Shown: one piece after another, positions 34,198 through 41,649 of the stretch
Position numbering within the stretch: the first letter of the stretch is position 1
How the letters are laid out: every line of letters begins with the position of its first letter
NCBI GenBank assembly: GCA_023426505.1
Contig: JAFAAP010000118.1
Coordinates: 1 to 64,000 of the forward strand
DNA: 64,000 nt
Direction: 5' to 3'
DNA from: Pseudomonadota bacterium
GTDB lineage: Bacteria > Pseudomonadota > Alphaproteobacteria > Rhizobiales > Beijerinckiaceae
Notes under the pieces: model-generated
The model's input: only the letters and a program-made list of their open reading frames with translations
What the model was told of the DNA's origin: nothing
Databases searched by the model: none
Program-made: the position numbers and the translations under genes

Positions 34198-35316
34198 ATG
34201 ACTGCTGACCTGACAGCGTCGCGAGACGCTCGCCAGCCTGCATCTTGTCTCCAGAACGACGAAAACATTCTCTGGCTTCAGCCGCGCAGCGCCAACCCGT
34301 CGCGCGCGGCCTCACGGGGTAAGAAAGCCCTGCTGCGCCTGACGACCACCATCGGTCTCGGCGCATGCCTGACCGTTGCGACGGCCAGTGCAGCTACGGG
34401 ACCTGCGAGCGCTGCAACCACCGCTCCGGCTCAGGAGGCCTACACTGCCGCATCGTCGGAGATCGCCCGGAACGGCACCCTGATCTCCGCCGACAACGAT
34501 CCGCTCGAGGCATTCGTTCCAGTCGAGCCGGCCGAGACGAAGGATCTGCGCGGGCACATCATCACGTCGATGCCCCTCACCTCTCCGCCTGCCTCGGAAG
34601 GCAGCGAGGACGAAGACGGCGTCGTCGAGACCCGGGAGGACTATCTCAGCTTCGACGTGATGCGCGTTCCGCGCTGGATCGTCGATGCTGTGCTGCGCGC
34701 CTCCACGGAAACCGGGGTCGACCCCGTCTACATGATGGCGCTGGCTGACAAGGAATCGAGCTTCATCCCCGACAACAAGGCAGCGACCTCGTCGGCGCAG
34801 GGCCTGTACCAATTCGTCACCGGGACCTGGCTTGAGGTCGTGCGCGCCTTCGGGGCCAAGCATGGCCTGACGGCCGAGGCCGGAGCGATCAAGAGCGTGA
34901 ACGGGGAGCTTGCCGTCGCGGACGATTCCATGCGGGAGCACATCCTCGGCCTGCGCCACAACCCTTATATCTCGGCGCTGATGGCGGCCGAGATGAAGAA
35001 GCGGGATCGCACCCGGATCGAGGAAAAGCTCGGGCGTACCATCAGCCGGTCGGAGTTCTACCTGTCCCATTTCTTCGGCGTCGATGGTGCCGGACGATTC
35101 ATGGCGCTGGTCGATTCCAAGCCGAAGCAGAGCGCTCCACGGGTGTTCCCAGGAGCCGCCAAGGCGAACCGGGCCCTGTTCTTCGCTAAGGCGGGTCGCA
35201 AGACGCGCCAGCTGACGGTGGCGGAAGTCTACGAGAAGATCGACGACATGATCGACAAGCGTCTGAACCGCTACGAGAACGTCTCGGCGGTCGCGGTCGC
35301 CGGCGTCGATTTGTGA
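34198..35316 (+). CDS. Exported lytic transglycosylase (SLT)-like protein
   Basis: A 372-residue protein with a cationic N-terminus and one hydrophobic segment at about residues 45-66 that acts as a signal or anchor. A polar linker (70-150) leads to an SLT-like domain at about 160-330. The candidate catalytic residue is Glu186 in ALADKESSF, followed by the SLT pattern SSAQGLYQFVTGTWLEVV. It would cleave peptidoglycan glycan strands. Start at 34198 is uncertain; in-frame ATG at 34171 also exists. The 3' end overlaps the convergent MFS gene by 46 bases. Confidence 0.82.
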   Translation: MTADLTASRDARQPASCLQNDENILWLQPRSANPSRAASRGKKALLRLTTTIGLGACLTVATASAATGPASAATTAPAQEAYTAASSEIARNGTLISADNDPLEAFVPVEPAETKDLRGHIITSMPLTSPPASEGSEDEDGVVETREDYLSFDVMRVPRWIVDAVLRASTETGVDPVYMMALADKESSFIPDNKAATSSAQGLYQFVTGTWLEVVRAFGAKHGLTAEAGAIKSVNGELAVADDSMREHILGLRHNPYISALMAAEMKKRDRTRIEEKLGRTISRSEFYLSHFFGVDGAGRFMALVDSKPKQSAPRVFPGAAKANRALFFAKAGRKTRQLTVAEVYEKIDDMIDKRLNRYENVSAVAVAGVDL

Positions 35317-36617
35317 GGCGGTTGCTCCGCCTCGCCTGACGCGGCCGGCTCCGGTTGCGGCTCATCGGCGGGCGCGGCAGGTTCCGCATCCACGCTCGGG
35401 TCGAGGCGCGGCTCCATCACAGCCGTGGGGGAGATCGTGGGCGACACGTCCACGAACCCGCCCTTGCCTGGAGGCCGGGGCAGGATCCTGATCCTGACGA
35501 TGATGAACGTCATGAGCAGGAACGAAATCACGGCCGAGTAGATGAAGAGGCCCTTGGGACCCATCAGGTCCATGGCCAGGGCGCCGAAGAGCGGTCCGAT
35601 GGTCACGCCGACCGCCCAGGAGAACAGCAGAGACCCGACCGTGGACACGATCTGGCCCGGATCGACGATGTCGCAGGCATGGGCGACGCAGACGGAGTAG
35701 ATGCACAGCGCCAGCCCGCCCCAGGCCGCGAACCCCAGCAGGATCGCCATCTGCTCTCCCCCGGCGCTCGCCAGGAGAATGATGAACGACACGATGCTCG
35801 TGCCGCCGGCAAGCCCGGCGATCAGGTAACGCCGGTCCGAACGATCCGAGAGCCAGCCCAGCGGCCATTGCATGACGAGGCTTCCGGCCTGAAGGGCGAA
35901 CAGAAGCGCGGCCGATTTCTCCTGGCTCAGCCCGATGCTGGTGCCGAAGACCGGCGTGATCGCGATGACGGGACCATTGACGAGGCCGACCGCGAAGGCT
36001 CCCACGACGGCCGACGGGGCCGCGACGAAGAGGCTCCTGACGCGGATGCGGACGCTGCGCGGCGCCGGCGGCTCCTCCGTCGTCGTCGCGGCGATGGGCA
36101 GCAGGGACAAGGACATCACGGCGCTGATCGCCATGAACAGCCCGTCCGTCACGATGCTCCCGAGCCCGATGGCGAGCGGCGAGAGCATGAGGGCGATCTT
36201 GGTGCAGATCATGTAGATCGACAGGATGCGCCCGCGATGGCTCGAAACGGCGCGGGCGCTGATCCATCCGTCGGTCACGGTGAAGATGCACGCGAAAGTG
36301 ATGCCTGTCAGCCCGCGCAGCAGCGCCCATGCCAAGGTTGAATGAGCCTGGGTCATGGTCAGCACGACGACGGCCGCGATGGCCGCCAGGCTCGCGAAGG
36401 CGCGGATATAGCCGACGTGCCGGATGAAGGATGGGGCCAGGAAGCAGCCGGAAGAGAAACCGAGGCCATAAGCGGCCGCCACGATGCCGATCGCCGAGAC
36501 CGACAGGCCCTCGGCCTGCATGCGCAGGGGCATCAGAGCCTGAAGGAGACCGTTTGCCGCCTGGAGAAGCGTCGTCGCAGCCGTGATTGTCCAGATGAGG
36601 GCTAAAGAAGAATTCAC
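35271..36617 (-). CDS. MFS transporter (YcaD-like)
   Basis: A 448-residue major facilitator with 12 predicted spans and a long Pro/Glu/Ala-rich cytoplasmic tail (about 395-448). Two six-helix halves are seen; GWISARAVSSHRGRILSIYMICTK after helix 4 and PLGWLSDRSDRR in the second half are typical. It resembles YcaD and related sugar or quinate-type carriers; the substrate is not predictable. The tail-coding part overlaps the 3' end of the transglycosylase-like gene on the other strand. Confidence 0.85.
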   Translation of the reverse strand: MNSSLALIWTITAATTLLQAANGLLQALMPLRMQAEGLSVSAIGIVAAAYGLGFSSGCFLAPSFIRHVGYIRAFASLAAIAAVVVLTMTQAHSTLAWALLRGLTGITFACIFTVTDGWISARAVSSHRGRILSIYMICTKIALMLSPLAIGLGSIVTDGLFMAISAVMSLSLLPIAATTTEEPPAPRSVRIRVRSLFVAAPSAVVGAFAVGLVNGPVIAITPVFGTSIGLSQEKSAALLFALQAGSLVMQWPLGWLSDRSDRRYLIAGLAGGTSIVSFIILLASAGGEQMAILLGFAAWGGLALCIYSVCVAHACDIVDPGQIVSTVGSLLFSWAVGVTIGPLFGALAMDLMGPKGLFIYSAVISFLLMTFIIVRIRILPRPPGKGGFVDVSPTISPTAVMEPRLDPSVDAEPAAPADEPQPEPAASGEAEQPPHKSTPATATAETFS

Positions 36618-36733
36618 GGCATGGAAACGGAATGGGAGGAAGCGGCGCGCACGATGGTGACCATGATAGATTGCAAGCGCCGCCGGAGATCAAGACCTCG
36701 CCCCGGCAAAAGAGATGCTCTCATGTCGGGACT

Positions 36734-36766
36734 GGCATGCCGGGCGGCCACTCGGCCCGGCATGCC
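36734..36766. repeat. Perfect 12-bp inverted repeat downstream of the small GTG-start gene
   Basis: GGCATGCCGGGC (36734-36745) and GCCCGGCATGCC (36755-36766) pair exactly around a 9-base loop. It follows the minus-strand 76-residue gene by 20 bases and may end its transcript, but lacks a T-run. Confidence 0.5.
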
Positions 36767-36786
36767 GCAATCATATTGATTAGGAA

Positions 36787-37017
36787 TTATTGCTCCACAG
36801 TCTCTCGCCGGAAGCTGGCGAAGAGATAGAAGCCATTGAAGCGCACGCCCGTCACGGCCGCGTCCCGGTCGAAGCCGAGCGGCACATTGGAACCTTCGAC
36901 CCGGCCGTCGAAGCACCAATGAGGACCGGTCACGAAGGCTGGCACCGAGCGTTCTTCAGGAACGGCGCAGCACAGCCCGTCCGGGAGGGTACTTCGAAAA
37001 ACATTATATGAATTCAC
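36787..37017 (-). CDS. Small hypothetical protein, 76 residues
   Basis: I do not recognise this protein. The frame starts with GTG at 37017, with a perfect AGGAGG five bases upstream, which strongly supports translation. The product has three aromatic-rich blocks (GPHWCFDGRVEG, VRFNGFYLFASF) and cysteines at residues 16, 17 and 35. No signal peptide or membrane span is seen. A strong hairpin lies 20 bases after the stop. It stands alone between a MFS gene and a divergent gamma-glutamyltransferase gene. Confidence 0.65.
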   Translation of the reverse strand: MNSYNVFRSTLPDGLCCAVPEERSVPAFVTGPHWCFDGRVEGSNVPLGFDRDAAVTGVRFNGFYLFASFRRETVEQ

Positions 37018-37195
37018 GATGTCCTCCTCAGTTATTCCTCGCCGCGAATCGACCAATAGGCGAACACAACGGCAGGAGTATGTTATTTTCCGCACAACAT
37101 GATCGCTGAATGACGGTGGCATCCTTCAGCGATCCTTTGTTAGGCTCCCTTTCGAGCAGCCTCGGCAGGCTGCGGAAAGCAGAGGGAGACGGGAC

Positions 37196-38950
37196 ATGAG
37201 AGATCGGGATGTTCAGCGGCCAAGCCTCGTTTGGCTCAGCCTCCTGGCCACAGCCTCGCTGCTGTCGCCTGCGCTCGCCCAGCCGGTCGCCCCGGCTCCC
37301 GAAGCGCCGACCGGCCGGACCGCGAAGTCGGTCGTCACCACCACGAAGGACATGGTGGCGGCCGCCAATCCCCTGGCCGCCCAGGCCGGACGCGAGATCC
37401 TGGCTGCCGGCGGAAGCGCCGTCGACGCGGCCGTGGCCGTCCAGCTGGTGCTGAACCTTGTCGAGCCCCAGAGCTCGGGCATCGGCGGCGGCGCCTTCCT
37501 GGTGTTCTGGGACGGATCCACCATGACGACGCTCGACGGGCGCGAGAAAGCTCCTGCCGCCGCCAAGCCCGAGCGTTTTCTGGGCCCGGACGGCAAGCCG
37601 ATGAAGTTCTACGACGCAGTGGTGGGCGGGCGCTCAGTCGGGGTTCCCGGAACGATTCGCCTGCTCGAGAAGGCCCACAAGAACTGGGGCAAGCTGCCCT
37701 GGAAGGACGTGATCGAGCCGGCGGTCCGCCTGGCCGAGGACGGCTTTGCCATTTCGCCCCGCCTCAACGGCCTCCTGACCCAGGAAAAGTACCTTCAGAA
37801 CGACCCCGTCGCCCGCGCCTACTTCTACGAGGCGGACGGGACTCCGAAGAAGGTCGGCACGGTCCTGAAGAATCCCGCTTTCGCCCAGACGCTGCGCAGC
37901 ATCGCCGAAAAGGGCGCCGATGCCTTCTATTCCGGCGAGATTGCGCAGGACATCGTCGCGACCGTGGCCGCTCATCCTTCGAACCCGGGCGACATGACCC
38001 TCGACGACCTGAAGGCCTACACGGTCGAGGAGCGGGCCGCCGTCTGCGGACCCTACCGGACCTACAGGATCTGCGGCATGGGTCCGCCGAGTTCCGGGCA
38101 GATCGCGGTGCAGCAGATCATGAGCACCCTCGAGACCCAGGACATGGCCGCCATGAAGCCCGGGCCGGAGGCCGCCCACTGGATGACGGAGGCGGGCCGC
38201 CTCGCCTTTGCGGACCGCGCCCTCTACGTCGCGGATCCGGCCTTCGTGAGCGTGCCGGTGAAGGGCCTGACCGATCCCGGATACCTCAGGAGCCGTGCGG
38301 CGCTGGTCGACCCGAACAAGTCCATGGGCAAGGCGAAGCCCGGAGATCCGCCGTTCCAGAAGACCTTCCTGTGGGGCCCCTCGGACGGGATCGAGTTCGG
38401 CACCAGCCACATGTCCATCGTGGACCGGAACGGCAATGCGGTCTCGATGACGACCACCATCGAGGACGGATTCGGCTCGCGGCTCATGACCAAGAGCGGC
38501 TTCCTGCTCAACAACGAGCTGACGGACTTCTCCTTTGCTCCCGAGGACGAAGGCAAGCCGGTGGCGAACCGGGTCGAGGGCGGAAAACGCCCGCGCAGCT
38601 CCATGGCGCCGACGATCGTCCTCGACGGCGACAACAAGCTCTATGCCGTCGTAGGGTCGCCCGGCGGAAGCCTCATCATCAACTACGTGGCCAAGACTCT
38701 CGTGGGCCTCCTCGACTGGAAACTCGATCCGCAGGTCGCGGTGGACCTCCCCAATTTCGGCAGCCGCAACGGGCCGACCGAGCTCGAAGCCGGCACCGAG
38801 GCCGAAGGCTGGAAGACGGCCCTGGAGACCAAGGGACACGAGGTCAAGCTGATCGACCAGAACTCCGGCATCCATGCCATCGTGGTCACCCCGGCCGGGC
38901 TGGTCGGCGGCGCGGACAGCCGCCGGGAGGGCGTGGCGATCGGGAACTGA
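37196..38950 (+). CDS. ggt: Gamma-glutamyltransferase (glutathione hydrolase)
   Basis: A 584-residue periplasmic Ntn-hydrolase precursor. A signal peptide ends near residue 28 (SPALAQ). The large-subunit region includes AANPLAAQAGREILAAGGSAVDAAVAVQL, GIGGGAFLVF and the gamma-glutamyl-binding DGREKAPAA. Autocleavage would occur before Thr403 in GTSHMSIVD, making the small subunit, which has GGKRPRSSMAPTIV and GSPGGSLIINYV. The residue after the nucleophile is Ser rather than the more common Thr. It degrades glutathione and gamma-glutamyl peptides. A perfect hairpin follows at 38959-38990. Confidence 0.95.
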   Translation: MRDRDVQRPSLVWLSLLATASLLSPALAQPVAPAPEAPTGRTAKSVVTTTKDMVAAANPLAAQAGREILAAGGSAVDAAVAVQLVLNLVEPQSSGIGGGAFLVFWDGSTMTTLDGREKAPAAAKPERFLGPDGKPMKFYDAVVGGRSVGVPGTIRLLEKAHKNWGKLPWKDVIEPAVRLAEDGFAISPRLNGLLTQEKYLQNDPVARAYFYEADGTPKKVGTVLKNPAFAQTLRSIAEKGADAFYSGEIAQDIVATVAAHPSNPGDMTLDDLKAYTVEERAAVCGPYRTYRICGMGPPSSGQIAVQQIMSTLETQDMAAMKPGPEAAHWMTEAGRLAFADRALYVADPAFVSVPVKGLTDPGYLRSRAALVDPNKSMGKAKPGDPPFQKTFLWGPSDGIEFGTSHMSIVDRNGNAVSMTTTIEDGFGSRLMTKSGFLLNNELTDFSFAPEDEGKPVANRVEGGKRPRSSMAPTIVLDGDNKLYAVVGSPGGSLIINYVAKTLVGLLDWKLDPQVAVDLPNFGSRNGPTELEAGTEAEGWKTALETKGHEVKLIDQNSGIHAIVVTPAGLVGGADSRREGVAIGN

Positions 38951-38958
38951 GCGAAGCG

Positions 38959-39005
38959 GCGATGCTCCCGCGGATGAGGGGGAGCATCGCATCTGTTCTC
39001 TTTTT
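38959..39005 (+). terminator. Hairpin with delayed T-run after ggt
   Basis: GCGATGCTCCC (38959-38969) pairs exactly with GGGAGCATCGC (38980-38990). The T-rich stretch TCTGTTCTCTTTTT starts two bases later. It probably ends the ggt transcript before metZ. Confidence 0.65.
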
Positions 39006-39032
39006 AGGGACTATTCCCCCATAAAAAACAAT

Positions 39033-39050
39033 TGTTCTTTAAAAAGAACA
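39033..39050. promoter_or_regulatory. Palindrome TGTTCTTT-AA-AAAGAACA upstream of metZ
   Basis: Two 8-base arms (39033-39040 and 39043-39050) are exact complements around AA, 16 bases before the metZ ATG. It lies in an unusually AT-rich patch. The word TTCCCCCAT occurs on both sides (39014-39022 and 39060-39068), the second copy including the start codon. It could be an operator or an RNA hairpin covering the translation start. Confidence 0.5.
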
Positions 39051-39066
39051 GCATTAAAGTTCCCCC

Positions 39067-40257
39067 ATGACCAAACCTCGATGTTCCGACTACCGCCTCG
39101 AAACCCGCCTCGTGCACGAAGGCCAGGAGCGCACGCCCTTCGGCGAAACCTCCGAAGCGCTCTTTCTCACCCAGGGCTTCATCTACGAGAATGCCGAAAC
39201 GGCCGAACGACGGTTTCTGAACGAGGAAACCGGATACAGCTACACCCGCTACACCAATCCCACCACGACGGTCTTCGAGGAGCGCATGGCCTCGCTCGAA
39301 GGGGCCGAGATGGCCGCCGCGACGGCGACCGGCATGGCGGCCGTCACCGCCGCGATGATGGGACAGGTCCAGGCCGGCGACCACGTCGTCGCCGCAAGGG
39401 CGCTGTTCGGATCCTGCCGCTGGATCGTCGAGGACCTGCTCCCACGCTTCGGCGTCGGCTGCACCCTGGTGGACGGACGCGACCTCGATCAGTGGCGAGA
39501 TGCGGTGAGGCCCGAGACCAAGGCGTTCCTGCTGGAGACGCCGTCCAATCCGAGCCTGGAGATCATCGACATCGCAGGGGTGGCGGAGATCGCCCACGCG
39601 GCCGGCGCGACGCTCACCGTCGACAACGTCTTCGCGACGCCCCTGTGGCAGAAGCCCCTGGCGCTCGGCGCCGACTGCGTCGTCTATTCGGCCACCAAGC
39701 ACATCGACGGCCAAGGCAGGTGCCTGGGCGGCGTGATCCTCGGGTCGGCCGACTTCATCGAGAACAAAGTGCAGCAGTTCCTGCGCATGACGGGGCCGAC
39801 CCTGTCGCCGTTCAATGCCTGGGTCCTCCTGAAGGGCCTGGAGACCCTGGCCCTGCGCGTGGAACGCCAGACGGCGACGGCCGGCTTCCTGGCCGATGCC
39901 CTGCACGACCATCCCAAGCTGCGGCGACTGACCTTTCCGGGGCGCCCCGATCACCCGCAGGCCGACCTGATCCGGCGTCAGATGAGCGGCGGCTCGACCA
40001 TGCTGGCGCTGGAAGTCGAGGGCGGGAAGGAAGGCGCCTTCCGGTTCATGAACGCCCTGCGGCTGATCCGCATCTCCAACAATCTCGGCGATGCGAAGAG
40101 CCTCGTTACGCATCCCATGACGACGACGCACCAGCGCTTCGCGCCGGAGATCCGCGCCGACATGGGCATTCCGGACGGGCTCGTGCGCTTCTCCACCGGG
40201 CTTGAGCATCGCGAGGATCTGCTCGAGGATCTGACCCAGGCGCTGGAGCGCGTCTGA
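39067..40257 (+). CDS. metZ: O-succinylhomoserine sulfhydrylase
   Basis: A 396-residue Cys/Met-metabolism PLP enzyme. It converts O-succinyl- (or O-acetyl-) homoserine and sulfide to homocysteine, the direct sulfhydrylation route to methionine. Marks are YSYTRYTNPTTTVFEERMASLEGAE, ATATGMAA, LLETPSNPSLEIIDI, TVDNVFATP and the PLP lysine Lys211 in YSATKHIDGQGR. The N-terminus matches MetZ. No Shine-Dalgarno is present: the ATG is preceded by a C-run. It lies in a small methionine unit of its own, 116 bases after ggt. Confidence 0.94.
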   Translation: MTKPRCSDYRLETRLVHEGQERTPFGETSEALFLTQGFIYENAETAERRFLNEETGYSYTRYTNPTTTVFEERMASLEGAEMAAATATGMAAVTAAMMGQVQAGDHVVAARALFGSCRWIVEDLLPRFGVGCTLVDGRDLDQWRDAVRPETKAFLLETPSNPSLEIIDIAGVAEIAHAAGATLTVDNVFATPLWQKPLALGADCVVYSATKHIDGQGRCLGGVILGSADFIENKVQQFLRMTGPTLSPFNAWVLLKGLETLALRVERQTATAGFLADALHDHPKLRRLTFPGRPDHPQADLIRRQMSGGSTMLALEVEGGKEGAFRFMNALRLIRISNNLGDAKSLVTHPMTTTHQRFAPEIRADMGIPDGLVRFSTGLEHREDLLEDLTQALERV

Positions 40258-40263
40258 GGCGGA

Positions 40264-41574
40264 TCAGCCCCTCGCGCCGACCTGCCGGGCGCGGCCGGCG
40301 CCGAGGCCGCACAAAGCCGCCGTCACGCCGATCGCGATGAACATGAGACCTGCGGCATCGAAGCTGCCCGTCCAGTCGCGTAGGAACCCGACGATGAGCG
40401 GACCGCAGGCAGCCAGCACGTAGCCGACGCCCTGCGCCATGCCCGAAAGTTGGGCGGCCACGTGCGCGTCCGGCGAGCGCAGGATGATCAGCGTCATCGC
40501 GACCGCGATCAGACCGCCTTGGCCGGAGCCCTGCAGCACTGCCCAGAACCAGACGGTCGCGAGAGGCGCGAAGAGGCAGCCCAGGAGCCCGGCCACGGCG
40601 GCTCCCACGAGCAGCACGTTGATGAGCCGTTGGTCGCGTCCTCTGACGGCGATTGACGGCACCATCAGGCAGGCCAACATCTGGATCAGGACCGAGACGG
40701 ACACGACGGCGCCGGCCGTGACGGCATCGAGGCCCCGCTCCCGCAGGATCGGCGCGAGCCAGCCGAAGACGCAATAGGCGAGCGCGGATTGCAGCCCCAT
40801 GAACAGGGTGACCTGCCATGCGAGCGGGTCGCGCCACAGGCCGGGACCGTGCGGCATCGTCCGTCGCTGAGCGGCCTTCGACCGTATCGCCTGCGGCGCC
40901 CAGAGCAGAAAGACGACAACGGCAGGAACGGCCCAGACCGCAAGCGCGCGCGGCCATTCACCGCCGAGGACGTGTTCCAGCGGAACCGTGAAGCCCGCAG
41001 CGCCAGCGGCGCCTGCGCAGAGGGCCATGGTGTAGAGCCCGGTCATCATGGCCGCATGAGTGGGAAAGTCCCGCTTCACCAGCCCGGGCAGGAGAACGTT
41101 GACGACCGCGATGCTGGCGCCGGCGAATGCGGATCCCGCCAACAGCGCCGGCACGGTGGCGAAGCCTCGCATCCCGGTTCCCAGCGCCAGGACGGCGAGC
41201 ATCGCGAGGATCGTGCGTTCGGCCCCGAAACGCCGCGCCAGTTCGGGCGCGATCGGCGCGAAGAGACCGAGGCAGAGCACCGGCAGAGTCGTCATCAGGC
41301 TCGCGCTCGACGGAGAGATGCCGGTGGACTGCATGATCTCCGGCAGCAGCACGGACAGGCTCGAGAAGACCGGCCGCAGGTTGAAGGCGATCAGCACGAG
41401 GCTCGCGCCGAGCAGGACCCGAGCGGCCAGGCTCTGGGCCCTGGTCGGAGGCGGCGGCGGAGCGCTGTCGATCTCTGCGTCGATCAGCTGCTCGTCCGCG
41501 AGATCCATCTCTGCGGACGAGGAAGGGCCGGTTGAATGCACGAGTGAGGCAACCTTGGGCTGGCAGGGGATCAT
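40264..41574 (-). CDS. CynX/NimT-family MFS transporter
   Basis: A 436-residue major facilitator with about 12 spans, of the CynX/NimT group (cyanate or nitroimidazole-related). The N-terminal 45 residues are acidic and polar. The core starts LLGASLVLIAFNLRPVFSSLSVLLPEI and has LPVLCLGLFAPIAPELARRFGAE and KRDFPTHAAMMTGLYTM, all family-like. An ATG at 41508 would remove part of the polar N-terminus; neither start has a strong ribosome binding site. The gene is convergent with metZ (6-base gap). Substrate unknown. Confidence 0.87.
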   Translation of the reverse strand: MIPCQPKVASLVHSTGPSSSAEMDLADEQLIDAEIDSAPPPPPTRAQSLAARVLLGASLVLIAFNLRPVFSSLSVLLPEIMQSTGISPSSASLMTTLPVLCLGLFAPIAPELARRFGAERTILAMLAVLALGTGMRGFATVPALLAGSAFAGASIAVVNVLLPGLVKRDFPTHAAMMTGLYTMALCAGAAGAAGFTVPLEHVLGGEWPRALAVWAVPAVVVFLLWAPQAIRSKAAQRRTMPHGPGLWRDPLAWQVTLFMGLQSALAYCVFGWLAPILRERGLDAVTAGAVVSVSVLIQMLACLMVPSIAVRGRDQRLINVLLVGAAVAGLLGCLFAPLATVWFWAVLQGSGQGGLIAVAMTLIILRSPDAHVAAQLSGMAQGVGYVLAACGPLIVGFLRDWTGSFDAAGLMFIAIGVTAALCGLGAGRARQVGARG

Positions 41575-41649
41575 CTGCCTATAACGTCCGTGCCGAGGCT
41601 CCGGCCATAGCTGCCGATGAATGGGAGGGTTGCTCCCATCTCCTGCTGA

